From contig CAVTWH010000010.1 in the NCBI GenBank assembly GCA_963738365.1, positions 186,001 to 250,000 on the forward strand: a DNA stretch of 64,000 nt, in the 5' to 3' direction. The notes under the pieces are model-generated. The model ran no database searches and was not told the origin of the DNA. It saw nothing but the letters and a program-made list of their open reading frames with translations. Positions 42,153 to 51,677 of the stretch are shown here, piece by piece. How positions within the stretch are numbered: position 1 is the stretch's first letter; every line of letters starts with the position of its first letter. Made by a program: the position numbers and the translations under genes. Source of the DNA: CAVTWH01 sp963738365 (GTDB lineage: Bacteria; Actinomycetota; Actinomycetes; Mycobacteriales; Micromonosporaceae).

Positions 42153-43404
42153 TCAGCACAGGCAGGCGGGCAGCCAGTCCAGCGGCTGCACCGGGGTGCC
42201 GTTCAGGCGCACCTCGAAGTGCAGGTGGTAGCCGGTGGACGCGCCGGTGGTACCGACCAGCCCGATCTCCTGGCCGCGCTGCACGGACTGACCGGCGCTG
42301 ACCAGGAACTTCGACTGGTGGCCGTAGCAGGTGGTCAGCTCCCGCCCCTGGTAGAGGCCGTGGTCGATACAGGTGTAGTTGCCGTAGCCGCCGCGCCAGC
42401 CGGCCCAGATGACCTTGCCGGCCAGGGCCGCGTAGATCGGGCGTACCGCCGGGGGCGGCGAGATCCACTCCGGCGTGCAGCTGCCAGACGTGGTAGTAGG
42501 GGTCGTAGCGCATGCCGAACTCGCTGGACTTGCTGGCCCCGCGGACCGGCATGAGCAGGATGGCGCCGGGGCGCAGCGGCGGCGCTGCGGCCGGGGCGCC
42601 GTGCGCCCGGGCCAGCGCGGCGAGCTGGGCCTGGATGTCGGCCGCCTCCTGCTTGAGCTGGTTGTAGTGGTCGAGCACGGTGGCGCGCTGGGCGTTGGCG
42701 TCGGCCAGCGCCTGCTGCTGCCGGTCCACCAGGCCCTGCACGGTGTCCGCGTCCTGCTGCGCCTGCTGCTGGGCGACCTGCGCGGTGACCAGGGCGTCCC
42801 GGGCCTGCGCCTGGCTCTGGGTGGCGGTGTCCCGGGCCCGGTGCGCGGCGTTGGCGGCGATCGACCGGGCGCCCCGGGCGGCCACGAAGTGCCCGAGCGC
42901 GGCTGTCCGGGCGCCGGCCAGCTCGTCGAGGTAGCCGACCGCGTCGGCGAGGCTGCCGGTGTCACCGGACTCCAGCAGCGCGTTGAAGCCGAGGATGCCG
43001 CTGCCCTGGTACACCTGGGCAGTCAGGTCGCTGACCGACTGCCGGGCGGCGTCCACGTCGGCGTCGGCGGCGACCACCTGGCTGTCCGCGCCGACGGCGG
43101 CGGCCTGGGCGGCGTCGGCGTCGCGCTGCGCCTGCCGGGCCTGTACCTGCCGGGCGGCCAGAGTGCCCTTGGCGTCGGCCAGCCGGCGCTGCGCGGCCGG
43201 CAGCTGGGCGGCGGCCGTCTGGTAGGCGGTGAGCGCGGTGCGGGCCACGTCGGTGACGTCTTCGTACTGGCCGAGTACCTGGGCCAGCTCGCGGTTCACC
43301 CGGTCCTGGTCGTCGTGCGGGTCGGCCCGGGCCGGGGCGGCGCCGGTGGCCGCGGACAGCAGCAGCGCAGCGAGCCCGGCAAACAGCGTCTTCCGCACTA
43401 TCAC
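42153..43404 (-). CDS. M23-family murein hydrolase with coiled coil (frameshifted)
   Basis: After a signal peptide (LFAGLAALLLSAATGAAPARA) a long coiled coil (about residues 30-240) precedes a LytM/M23 domain with HAGVDLAAPGGTPIY (metal His and Asp) and GYHLHFEVRLNGT. The frame shifts by one base at about 42437 (ACGCCCGATCTAC); the correct C-terminus ends at 42153. The layout equals EnvC-type activators or PcsB-like hydrolases controlled by FtsEX, whose genes are directly upstream. The shift is probably a sequence error. Confidence 0.9.
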
Positions 43405-43462
43405 GGCACACAGGTTACTCAGCGCACAGGGTGCACATGTGTGACTTTGCCCTAATCAGGCA

Positions 43463-43503
43463 CAAAAACAGCTCCCCGCCCGGTACCGGACCGGACGGGG
43501 AGC
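43463..43503 (-). terminator. Terminator after ftsX
   Basis: The minus strand has GCTCCCCGTCCGG paired with CCGGGCGGGGAGC followed by TGTTTTTG, a canonical intrinsic terminator 16 nt after the ftsX stop. Confidence 0.88.
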
Positions 43504-43519
43504 CGCGCGCCGCGAGGCG

Positions 43520-44398
43520 CTACTTCTTGATGTAGAACCGCAGGGTCACCCAGCCGGTGATCCCGCTGACCACGGCACCGATCCCGATCAGCACCGGGAT
43601 CATGCTCAGGATGCTGCCCCAGTGCACCGGCAGCACCAGCGAGGTCAACGAATTCAACGAGCCGTCGATCAACCACTCCTTGGCCGCCACCAGGGCCAAC
43701 GAGGCGATCACCGCCCCGATCACGCCGGCGAACATGGCCTCCAGGACGAACGGCGCCTGGATGAACCAGTTCGAGGCGCCGACCAGCTTCATCACCCCGA
43801 CCTCGCGGCGCCGGCTGTAGGCGGCCACCTGGATCGTGTTGCCGACCAGCAGCAGCGCCGCGACGCCCTGCACGATGGCGACCACCAGGGCCAGCGTCTG
43901 CAGCGAGTTGAGCACCCCGAAGACCTTGCTGAGCAGGTCCTTCTGGTTGATGATCCGGCTCACCGCCGGATCCGTGGCGTAGTCGAGTTTGACCTGGTCG
44001 AAGCTGGCTCCGGGGGCGGTCTTCACCCGGAACGACTCCGGCAGGGACTCCGGCTTGGTCGCGTCGACCAGGTCCGGGGCGTCCTTGAACTCCTTCTTGA
44101 ACTTGTCGTACGCCTGCTGCTTGGTCTCGTAGTTGATCGGCTTCTTGACGTGCCCATCGGCTTCGAGCTTGGTCCGCAGGGCGGTGCGCTGGTCGTCGGT
44201 GACGTCGCTCTTGAGGTAGATGGCCACCTCGACCTTGGCGCCGTAGTAGTTCTCCATCTCGCCGACCTGCTTGAACAGGATCAAGCTGGCGCCGAGCATG
44301 GTCAACGACACGGCCATCGTGATGATCATGGCCACGGTCATCGTGACGTTGCGCCACAGGCCGACCATGACTTCGGACAGCACGTATTTAGCGCGCAT
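43520..44398 (-). CDS. ftsX: Cell-division ABC permease FtsX
   Basis: The 292-residue protein begins MRAKYVLSEVMVGLWRNV and has the FtsX layout: one N-terminal helix, a 130-residue extracytoplasmic domain (VEVAIYLKSDVTDDQ), then three helices, with RRREVGVMKLVGASNWFIQ in the MacB/FtsX core. With FtsE it transmits a signal across the membrane to a murein hydrolase. ftsE is 54 nt upstream. Confidence 0.97.
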   Translation of the reverse strand: MRAKYVLSEVMVGLWRNVTMTVAMIITMAVSLTMLGASLILFKQVGEMENYYGAKVEVAIYLKSDVTDDQRTALRTKLEADGHVKKPINYETKQQAYDKFKKEFKDAPDLVDATKPESLPESFRVKTAPGASFDQVKLDYATDPAVSRIINQKDLLSKVFGVLNSLQTLALVVAIVQGVAALLLVGNTIQVAAYSRRREVGVMKLVGASNWFIQAPFVLEAMFAGVIGAVIASLALVAAKEWLIDGSLNSLTSLVLPVHWGSILSMIPVLIGIGAVVSGITGWVTLRFYIKK

Positions 44399-44452
44399 CG
44401 TTCAGGGGGTCCTTCCGGGATTCTCCACGCGGGCCGATCGGGACGGGGCTGG

Positions 44453-45133
44453 TCAGCCGTACACGCCGCGCGGCTGGTCTCGTACGATCTTGCCGCTCTC
44501 GATCTCGACGACCCGGCGGCGCATCTGGTTCACGATGTTGGAGTCGTGGGTGACCATCACGACGGTGGTACCGGTGCGGTTGATCCGGTCCAGCAGCCGC
44601 ATGATCTCGATGGAGGTGTCCGGGTCGAGGTTCCCGGTAGGCTCGTCGGCCAGCAGGATCAGCGGCCGGTTGACGAACGCCCGGGCCACGGCGACACGCT
44701 GCTGCTCGCCACCGGACAGCTCGTGCGGGTACCGGTGCTCCTTGCCGCCCAGGCCGACCAGCTCCAGCACCTCGGGGACCACCCGGCGGGCCACGCCCTG
44801 CGACTTGCCCAGCACCTCCAGCGCGAACGCCACGTTCTCGTAGGCGGTGCGGTTGGGCAGCAGCCGGAAGTCCTGGAAGACACAGCCGATCTGGCGCCGG
44901 AAGCCGGAGATGCGCCACGACCGGATGGTGGAGATGTCCTTGCCGTTGACCACGACCTTGCCCTTGGTCGGGGTGAGCTCGTGCAGCAGCAGCTTGATGA
45001 TCGTGGACTTGCCGGAGCCGGAGGGACCGATGAAGAAGACGAAGTCGCCCTTCTCGATCGAGACCGACACGTCGTCGAGCGACGGCCGGGAGGCCTTCGG
45101 ATACGTCTTGGTCACATGCTCAAGCTGAATCAC
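44453..45133 (-). CDS. ftsE: Cell-division ATP-binding protein FtsE
   Basis: The 226-residue ATPase has IGPSGSGKSTIIK (Walker A), GCVFQDFRLL (Q-loop), LSGGEQQRVAVARA (signature), LLADEPTGNLDP (Walker B) and VTHDSNIV. GTG 45133 (VIQLEHVTKTYP) is the family-typical start; the longer frame upstream is not supported. It energises FtsX. Confidence 0.97.
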   Translation of the reverse strand: MIQLEHVTKTYPKASRPSLDDVSVSIEKGDFVFFIGPSGSGKSTIIKLLLHELTPTKGKVVVNGKDISTIRSWRISGFRRQIGCVFQDFRLLPNRTAYENVAFALEVLGKSQGVARRVVPEVLELVGLGGKEHRYPHELSGGEQQRVAVARAFVNRPLILLADEPTGNLDPDTSIEIMRLLDRINRTGTTVVMVTHDSNIVNQMRRRVVEIESGKIVRDQPRGVYG

Positions 45134-45307
45134 GAGTCGGAAGTGTACGCGGTGTAACGGCTTCGCCCAACGGCTCGCGACCGCCATCTGGGGATTGGCG
45201 TGGAATGACACTCTTCTGCGCGGGCGTTTCCGCCGGTCGGAGCGCCCCTGGCAGGGAACATCGGGGCGACCGGCATCAGTCCGTCACCCACAGTGATTCG
45301 GCTGGGG

Positions 45308-45763
45308 TCAGCGGGACTGCCAGGCCTCCTGGCCGCTGGTCAGCCGGCGTACGTGCGCGGGCAGCCGGCCCTTCACCACGTCGGCCAGGGTCACCTCGTC
45401 CAGCACCCGGCGCACCGAGGCGCGTACCGCGATCCACAGCTCCTGCAGGTGGGTGGCGGTACCTTCGTAGACCGTCTCCTCGGGGCGCATCCCGCGCACC
45501 CCGGCCAACGGGCCGTCGGTGGCCCGCAGCACGTCCCCGATCCGGATCCCGGCCGGCTCCCGGGCCAGCGTGTACCCGCCGTCCACGCCGCGCACGCTGT
45601 GCACCAGCCCGGCCCGGCGCAGGTCGCCCAGGATGGTCTCGAGGAACTTGCGGGGCAGGTTCTGCTCGGTGGCCAGCACCTGCGCCGACAACGTGGTCGG
45701 GTACGACGAGGCCAGCGCCAGGCAGGCGCGGACCGCGTAGTCGCCCCGGGCGGATACCTGCAT
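45308..45763 (-). CDS. Rrf2-family transcriptional regulator
   Basis: The 151-residue protein has the Rrf2 winged helix: MQVSARGDYAVRACLALA, QNLPRKFLETILGDLRRAGLV and RGVDGGYTLAREP. The three cluster-binding cysteines of IscR/NsrR are absent, so it may be a non-Fe-S member such as RsrR/CymR-like types. Its ATG overlaps the prfB stop (TGATG). Target unknown. Confidence 0.9.
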   Translation of the reverse strand: MQVSARGDYAVRACLALASSYPTTLSAQVLATEQNLPRKFLETILGDLRRAGLVHSVRGVDGGYTLAREPAGIRIGDVLRATDGPLAGVRGMRPEETVYEGTATHLQELWIAVRASVRRVLDEVTLADVVKGRLPAHVRRLTSGQEAWQSR

Positions 45764-46882
45764 CAGCGCGCCCCCGCCATCTCCTGCTGCTTGCGCCAGC
45801 GGATGCCGGCCTCGATGAACGCGTCGATCTCGCCGTCGAAGACGGCGCTCGGGTTGCCCGTCTCGTACTCGGTGCGCAGGTCCTTGACCATCTGGTAAGG
45901 ATGCAGCACGTAGGAGCGCATCTGATCGCCCCAGGAGCCGGCCACGTCGCCGCGCAACTGGTCCATCTTGGCCGCCTCCTCGGCCCGCTTGACGGCCAGC
46001 AGCTTGGCCCTCAGCACGCCCATCGCGGTGGCCTTGTTCTGTACCTGGGAGCGCTCGTTCTGGCAGCTCACCACGATGCCGGTGGGCAGGTGGGTGAGGC
46101 GTACCGCCGAGTCGGTGGTGTTCACGCCCTGACCGCCCGGGCCGGACGAGCGGTAGACGTCCACCCGGATCTCGTCCTCCGAGATGTCGATCTCGTCGGT
46201 CTGCTCGACCACCGGCACCACCTCGACCGCTGCGAAGCTGGTCTGCCGGCGCCCCTGGTTGTCGAACGGGCTGATCCGGACCAGCCGGTGGGTGCCGCCC
46301 TCGACGGAGAGCGTGCCGTAGGCGTACGGCGCCTTGATCGCGAAGGTGGCCGACTTGAGCCCGGCCTCCTCGGCGTAGGAGGTGTCGTAGACGTCGGTGG
46401 TGTAGCCGTGCCGCTCGGCCCAGCGCAGGTACATGCGCAGCAGCATCTCGGCGAAGTCGGCGGCGTCCACGCCGCCGGCGCCGGAGCGGATGGTCACGCA
46501 GCGCCTCGCGGGAGTCGTACTCCCCGGACAGCAGCGTGCGGACCTCCAGCTCCTCGATCGACTTGCGCAGCGACACGATCTCCCGCTCGACCTCGGCGAG
46601 GCTGTCCGCGTCGTCCTCGGCCTGGGCCAGCTCCAGCAGCACCGCGGCGTCGTCCAGCCGGGACCGCAGCCGGTCCAGCCGGTTGATCTCGCCCTGCGCG
46701 TAGGCCAGCCGGGAGGTGACCTGCTGCGCCTGCGCCGGGTCGTCCCACAGGTTCGGCGCCGAGGCGGCCTCCTCGAGCGCGGCCCTCTCCCGGCGTAGCC
46801 GGTCCACATCGAGCACCGACTCGATGCTGCGCATGGTGGCATCGATGCTCTTGAGCTGTTCGGCGTAATCCACAGCGGTCAC
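45763..46882 (-). CDS. prfB: Peptide chain release factor 2 (frameshifted)
   Basis: The protein recognises UGA/UAA stop codons. The first frame covers MTAVDYAEQLKSIDATMRS to EYDSREAL; the second covers VTIRSGAGGVDAADF, RISPFDNQGRRQTSF, YRSSGPGGQGVNTTDSAVRL (GGQ motif) to the end. The stop-recognition SPF is present. The one-base shift at about 46497 is near codon 126, not at the codon-26 position of the classical RF2 recoding site, and no UGA is involved, so it is probably a sequence error in an essential gene. Confidence 0.93.
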
Positions 46883-46939
46883 GCTGTCAGGGTACGCGGC
46901 CGGGGTAGCGCCGCTGCGTCCCGCCGGCCGCCGCTCCGG

Positions 46940-47455
46940 TTACCGGGTGGGTGCGGTCTTCAGCCAGCTCAGTGCGGCCTTGTGGTACCCGACCGCGAAC
47001 TCCAGGGCGGCGGCGGCGTGCGGGTCGCCCTCCTTCTTCAGCTCCCGGGCGGTCTCCCGGGCCTCGGCGAGCGCCGCCGTGTGCCAGTCGGTGGCCTGCT
47101 GGTAGGCGTTGCGCAGCTGGGTACCGGACTGGTAGCGGCCGAAGGCGGCGCGCAGCGCCACCGGGTTGCGGACGATCTCCCGCCCCGGCTCGGCCGCCAT
47201 CCACCGGGCGAAGACGCGCTTGCCGGCCGGGGTGATGGCATACGGTTGGCTCGACCGGGGACCGGGGCGGCCCAGCCGGACGTAGCCGGCGTCGGCGAGC
47301 GCCGGCAGCTCCCGGTAGACCTGGCTCCGGGTCATCGACCAGTACGAGCCGAACCGGCGCTCGGCGGCAGCCATCAGCTGCCCGCCGGTCATCGGCCCCT
47401 CGTGCAGCAGGCCGAGCAGGGCGGCGGCAGTTGCATTGACTCCAGTATCAGCCAT
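46940..47455 (-). CDS. PadR-family regulator
   Basis: The 171-residue protein has an N-terminal winged helix (NATAAALLGLLHEGPMTGGQL, WSMTRSQVYRELPALADAGYV, YAITPAGKRVFARWM) and a helical C-terminal dimerisation region. It is divergent from the GH4 gene, 180 bp away. It could control that operon, though the palindrome there looks more like a ROK-type site. Confidence 0.85.
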   Translation of the reverse strand: MADTGVNATAAALLGLLHEGPMTGGQLMAAAERRFGSYWSMTRSQVYRELPALADAGYVRLGRPGPRSSQPYAITPAGKRVFARWMAAEPGREIVRNPVALRAAFGRYQSGTQLRNAYQQATDWHTAALAEARETARELKKEGDPHAAAALEFAVGYHKAALSWLKTAPTR

Positions 47456-47593
47456 TCGCACAGGCTACCGCGCTCTCCACTGTGGACTGTGCGGATCGCA
47501 CATACTCGGCGACGCGGCGTCACAATCACGTGCACACTGACCGATTTGTCCGATCTAGCGACGCCCCTGCTTCCTATTCGTACCCTCAGTTAG

Positions 47594-47610
47594 TTAGGAT
47601 ACTTTCCTAA
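47594..47610. promoter_or_regulatory. Palindromic operator upstream of GH4 gene
   Basis: TTAGGA-TACTT-TCCTAA is a perfect 6-bp inverted repeat 25 nt before the GH4 ATG. Similar TTAGGAAA/TTTCCTAA palindromes precede sugar-use genes under ROK-type repressors in actinomycetes; the regulator here is not in the window. Confidence 0.6.
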
Positions 47611-47634
47611 TCGAATGACGGGAGAGCAGCCCAG

Positions 47635-48888
47635 ATGAAGATCACGGTGGTCGGTGGCGGGTCGACCTACACGCCCGAGCTGGTCGACGGCTTCGCCCGG
47701 CTCTTTCCCGGCGTCACCGAGTTGGCGCTGCACGATCCGGCGGTCGACCGGCTCGCCGTGATCGGTGCGTTCGCCCGACGGATCTTCCAGCGGTACGGCC
47801 ACCCCGGCCGGGTCACCTGCAGCGACGACCTGGACAGCGCCGTCGCCGACGCCGCCGTGGTGGTCATCCAGCTGCGCGTCGGCGGGCAGGCGGCGCGGAT
47901 CTCCGACGAGACGTTCCCACTGGAGTGCGGCTGCGTCGGCCAGGAGACCACCGGGGCGGGCGGGCTGGCCAAGGCGCTGCGCACCGTGCCGGTCGTCCTC
48001 GACGTCGCCGAACGGGTCCGGGCGCTGGCCGCGCCGGACGCCTGGATCGTCGACTTCACCAACCCGGTCGGCATCGTCACCCGGGCGCTGCTCGACGCCG
48101 GGCACCGGGCGGTCGGCCTGTGCAACGTGGCGATCGGCTTCCAGCGCCGGTTCGCCGGGCTGCTCGGCGTGGCACCGGAGGCGGTGACCCTCGACCACGT
48201 CGGCCTCAACCACCTCACCTGGGAGCGCGCCGCCTACGTCGACGGTGTCGACCGCCTCCCCGAACTGCTCGCCGGCCACCTGGCCGAGATCGCCACGCAG
48301 GTCGTGCTCCCCGCCGAACTGCTGCGCCGGCAGGCCGCCGTCCCCTCCTACTACCTGCGCTACTTCTACTGCCACGACGAGGTCGTGGCGGAGGAGACCG
48401 GGGCGCCCACCCGGGGCCAGCGGGTCGCCGACATCGAGGCGCAGCTGCTGGAGCTGTACCGGGACCCGGGCCTGACCAGCAAACCCGAGCTGCTCGGGCA
48501 GCGCGGCGGGGCGTACTACTCGGAGGCCGCCGTCGGACTGATCGGTTCGCTGCTCACCGGTGACGGCGCCGTCCACGCCGCCAACGTCCGCAACCGGGGC
48601 ACCCTGCCCAACCTGCCGGACGACGCGGTGATCGAGGTCAGCTGCGCGGTCGGCAGGTCCGGGGCGACGCCCGTGCCGCTCGCCCCGGTCGGCCCGGCGC
48701 AGGCCGGCCTCATCGCGCACGTCAGCGGGTACGAACAGCTCGCCGTCGAGGCCGCCGTGCGCGGCGGCCGGGACCGGGTGTACCAGGCGCTGCTCGCCCA
48801 CCCGCTGGTCGGCCGGTACCAGCTCGCCGAGCGGCTCACCGACAAGCTGCTGGCACGCAACGCCGCGCACCTGGCGTGGGCCCGGTGA
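47635..48888 (+). CDS. GH4 6-phospho-beta-glucosidase-like protein
   Basis: The 417-residue protein has the GH4 NAD-binding start MKITVVGGGSTYTPELVDGF, the metal-site motif region CNVAIGFQRR and DHVGLNHLTW, and QETTGAGGL. GH4 enzymes cleave glycosides by an NAD- and Mn-dependent redox mechanism, usually on 6-phosphorylated substrates. It is co-translated (GTGA) with a sugar kinase. No transporter is adjacent. Confidence 0.92.
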   Translation: MKITVVGGGSTYTPELVDGFARLFPGVTELALHDPAVDRLAVIGAFARRIFQRYGHPGRVTCSDDLDSAVADAAVVVIQLRVGGQAARISDETFPLECGCVGQETTGAGGLAKALRTVPVVLDVAERVRALAAPDAWIVDFTNPVGIVTRALLDAGHRAVGLCNVAIGFQRRFAGLLGVAPEAVTLDHVGLNHLTWERAAYVDGVDRLPELLAGHLAEIATQVVLPAELLRRQAAVPSYYLRYFYCHDEVVAEETGAPTRGQRVADIEAQLLELYRDPGLTSKPELLGQRGGAYYSEAAVGLIGSLLTGDGAVHAANVRNRGTLPNLPDDAVIEVSCAVGRSGATPVPLAPVGPAQAGLIAHVSGYEQLAVEAAVRGGRDRVYQALLAHPLVGRYQLAERLTDKLLARNAAHLAWAR

Positions 48889-49871
48889 ACCGGCTCTGGC
48901 TGGCCGTCGACGGCGGCAACTCGAAAACCGACGCGCTGCTCGGCACCGACGACGGCGCCCTGCTCGCCCACGTCCGCGGCCCCGGCTCCTGCCACCAGGT
49001 GATCGGCCTGCCCGCCGCGCTCGCCGTACTGGCCGGGCTGGCCCGGGACGCCGTCGGCCGGGCCGGCCTGCCGCCCGGCACAGTACTGGACCGGGCCGAG
49101 CTCTACCTGGCCGGCGCCGACCTGCCCGCCGAGGTCGACCTGCTCACCGGCGCCGTCACCGACGCCGGCTGGGCCAAAGAGGTACGCCTCGACAACGACC
49201 TGTTCGCCGTGCTGCGCGCCGGCAGCGCCGCGCCGGACGCGGTGGCCGTGGTCTGCGGCGCCGGCATCAACGCCGTGGGTCGCCGCGCGGACGGGGCGAC
49301 CAGCCGGTTCCCGGCGCTCGGCGAGCTCAGCGGCGACTGGGGCGGCGGTCACCACCTGGCCCAGCTGGCGCTCTGGCACGCGGCCCGCGGGGAGGACGGC
49401 CGCGGCCCGACCACCGCGCTGAGCGCCGCCGTCGCCGGCTGGTTCGACCGGCCCACGGTCGAGGCCGTGGCGGCCGGCATCCACCTGGGCGAGTTGCCGC
49501 GCAGCCGGCTGGACGGGCTCACCCCGGTGCTGTTCGCGGTGGCCGAGGCCGGCGACCCGGTGGCCCGCTCGGTACTGGCGACCCAGGTGGACGAGGTGGT
49601 GAGGCTGGCCACCGTCGCCGCCGGCCGGCTGGGCCTGCTGGACCGGGAGTTCGACGTGGTACTCGGCGGCGGCGTACTCACCGCCCGCCGGCCGCTGCTG
49701 CACGACGGCGTACTGGCCGGGATAGCGGCCGCCGCGCCCGGCGCCCGGGTAGGCCTGCTCACCGACCCGCCGGTGGCCGGTGCCGCGCTGCTCGCCCTGG
49801 ACGCCTGGGGTACCACCACGCCGCGCCGGGAAGCCGCCCTGCGCACCGCCGCCCGGGCAGCCCTGAGCTGA
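48885..49871 (+). CDS. BadF/BadG-family sugar kinase (GlcNAc-kinase-like)
   Basis: The 328-residue ASKHA-fold ATPase has LAVDGGNSKTDALL (phosphate 1), LDNDLFAVL, VCGAGINAVGR, GDWGGG and VVLGGGVLTA (adenosine). The family includes N-acetylglucosamine kinases. GTG 48885 overlaps the GH4 stop. With the GH4 enzyme it would phosphorylate a sugar or disaccharide before or after hydrolysis. Confidence 0.9.
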   Translation: MNRLWLAVDGGNSKTDALLGTDDGALLAHVRGPGSCHQVIGLPAALAVLAGLARDAVGRAGLPPGTVLDRAELYLAGADLPAEVDLLTGAVTDAGWAKEVRLDNDLFAVLRAGSAAPDAVAVVCGAGINAVGRRADGATSRFPALGELSGDWGGGHHLAQLALWHAARGEDGRGPTTALSAAVAGWFDRPTVEAVAAGIHLGELPRSRLDGLTPVLFAVAEAGDPVARSVLATQVDEVVRLATVAAGRLGLLDREFDVVLGGGVLTARRPLLHDGVLAGIAAAAPGARVGLLTDPPVAGAALLALDAWGTTTPRREAALRTAARAALS

Positions 49872-49974
49872 GCCATGCCCGCCGGCCCGTGAACGCGGCC
49901 GGCAACGCCCCCGGCCCCGGGCGACAGCGCCTCTGGACGCGAGCGGCAGCCCGCCCGAACCGGGCGCAGCGCAC

Positions 49975-50158
49975 CCGGACGCGGGTGGTAGCCCCCGGAC
50001 GCGGGTGGTAGCGCCTACACGCGGGTAGGTAGCGCCTACGCGGGTGGTAGCGCCTACACGCGGGTAGGTAGCGCCTACGACGCGGGTGGTAGCGCCTGGA
50101 CGCGGGTGGTAGCGCTTGGATGCGGGTGGCGGCGCCTGGATGCGGGTGGCAGCGCGCG
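49975..50158. repeat. Imperfect 18-21-bp tandem repeat, about nine copies
   Basis: Units of the type GGACGCGGGTGGTAGCGCCT repeat about nine times with variants (TACACGCGGGTAGGTAGCGCC alternates in the middle). The array fills the gap between the convergent sugar-kinase and Ser/Thr-kinase genes. It is too regular to be coding; it could be a minisatellite. Confidence 0.88.
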
Positions 50159-50177
50159 CCGTCAGTGGCGCGTGCCG

Positions 50178-51677
50178 TCAGTGGAAGGTCGGCAGCGGAG
50201 CGCCGATCGACGGCAGGCCGGTCGGTAGGGGTGCGCCGGTCGGCTCGGCAGCCGGCGTCGACGGTTCGGCGGCAGGCGGGGAGGGCTGGGCGGCAGGTGT
50301 GGACGGCTCGGCGGCCGACGGCTCGGGGAGCGGGCTGGCCGGCTCGGAGGGCGCGGCCGACGGCGCGGCGCTCGTCCCGCCCGGCTGCGGGGCCGGGGCG
50401 CTGGGCGACGACGACGGGCCGGCCACCGGGCCGCCGCCGCCGAAGTACCCGCGCAGCAGGTAGCCGCCCACGCCGAGCAGGGCCAGCAGGACCACAGCGG
50501 CGGCCAGCACGCCGAGCAGCAGCGGCAGCCGGGAACGGCCGGCCGGCGGCTGCCCAGGGCCGGCCGGCGACAGCGGCGCGACGGGAGCACCCGGGGAGCG
50601 CGGGGTGGCCGGCCAGAGCGGCGCGGGGACCGCCGCACCGAGCGCCGTCGGCTCGGCGGCGCCGAGACCGGCGAGCAGGCCGTCCGGCTCCGGGGCAGCG
50701 CTGGCGCCCTGATCCGGCATCGGTACCGCCACCAGGCGCTCCGGCGCCGCCGGCTCCGGGTTCTGCCGGCTGGCCGGTACCCAGGCCACCCGCTGCTGCC
50801 CGAGCAGCGGCGCCGTCTCGTCGGCGTCCCGGGGCCACCAGGTCACCACGTCGTCGGCGAGGGCGGCGGCCGCCGGTACCCGGGCCAGTTGGCCGGCCAG
50901 CGGTCGCAGCTGGTCGGCCACCGTGGCGGCGTCCGGGCGCTGCGCCTCGTCGAAGGCCAGGCACCGGGCGATCACCGGCCAGAGCGGCTCGGGCAGCCCC
51001 GGCGGCGGTACCGCCACACAGGTCAGGTGCCGGCGCATCACCTCCTCGGAGGTACCGCCCCGGAACGCGCTCCGCCCGCAGAGCAGCTCGTAGAGGACCA
51101 TGCCGAGGGCGTAGACGTCGGCGCCGGGGCCGGGCATCTCGCCGAGCACCACCTCGGGGGCGACGTACTCCGGCGTGGCGTAGGTGGCCCGGTTGGCCTG
51201 GCCGGCGCGGCGGGCCACGCCGAAGTCGACCAGCCGGGCCGGCGAGCCGTCGTCGGGCAGCACGATGTTGCCGGGCTTGACGTCGCCGTGCAGGTACCCC
51301 TGGGCGTGCAGGTAGGCCAGCGCGTCGGCGATGGTGACGGCGATCGCCACGGCCAGCGCGGGCGCCAGCGGGCCGCCGCCGCGTACCCGACGCCGCAGGT
51401 CGGCGCCGTCGAGCAGGTCGAGCACCAGGGCGTACCCGTCGGGCTCGGTGAGCAGCTCACGCAGCCGCACGATGGCCGGGTGGTCGAGCTGCCCGAGGAT
51501 CTGCGCCTCGCCCAGGAAGCCGAGCACGCTCTCCGGGTGGCCGGCGGTCTCCGGGCGCAGCCGCTTCACCGCCACCGGCTCGCCGGTGGCGGTGACCACC
51601 GCCCGTACCACCACGCCGATGGCGCCGCGGGCTATCTCCTCGCCCAGCTCGTACCGGCCGGCTCCGATGACTGCCAT
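50178..51677 (-). CDS. Ser/Thr protein kinase, membrane-anchored
   Basis: The 499-residue protein has a kinase domain (residues 8-265): GRYELGEEIARGAIGVV, VAVKRL, LHGDVKPGNIVL (HGD instead of HRD, so a non-RD kinase), DFGVARRAG and YVAPEV. A long linker leads to one membrane helix (LLLGVLAAAVVLLALLGVGG) and a 75-residue Pro/Ser/Ala-rich extracellular tail with no folded sensor. ATG 51677; divergent from the helicase-associated gene. Confidence 0.9.
   Translation of the reverse strand: MAVIGAGRYELGEEIARGAIGVVVRAVVTATGEPVAVKRLRPETAGHPESVLGFLGEAQILGQLDHPAIVRLRELLTEPDGYALVLDLLDGADLRRRVRGGGPLAPALAVAIAVTIADALAYLHAQGYLHGDVKPGNIVLPDDGSPARLVDFGVARRAGQANRATYATPEYVAPEVVLGEMPGPGADVYALGMVLYELLCGRSAFRGGTSEEVMRRHLTCVAVPPPGLPEPLWPVIARCLAFDEAQRPDAATVADQLRPLAGQLARVPAAAALADDVVTWWPRDADETAPLLGQQRVAWVPASRQNPEPAAPERLVAVPMPDQGASAAPEPDGLLAGLGAAEPTALGAAVPAPLWPATPRSPGAPVAPLSPAGPGQPPAGRSRLPLLLGVLAAAVVLLALLGVGGYLLRGYFGGGGPVAGPSSSPSAPAPQPGGTSAAPSAAPSEPASPLPEPSAAEPSTPAAQPSPPAAEPSTPAAEPTGAPLPTGLPSIGAPLPTFH

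Noticed and set aside
45763..46882. Programmed RF2 frameshift in prfB
   Set aside because: The shift lies near codon 126 rather than codon 26 and has no UGA or Shine-Dalgarno-like stimulator; neighbouring genes have the same kind of one-base error.
49975..50158. CRISPR array
   Set aside because: Units are contiguous tandem repeats without unique spacers and no cas genes are present. The same applies to the arrays at 14.2 and 31.0 kb.
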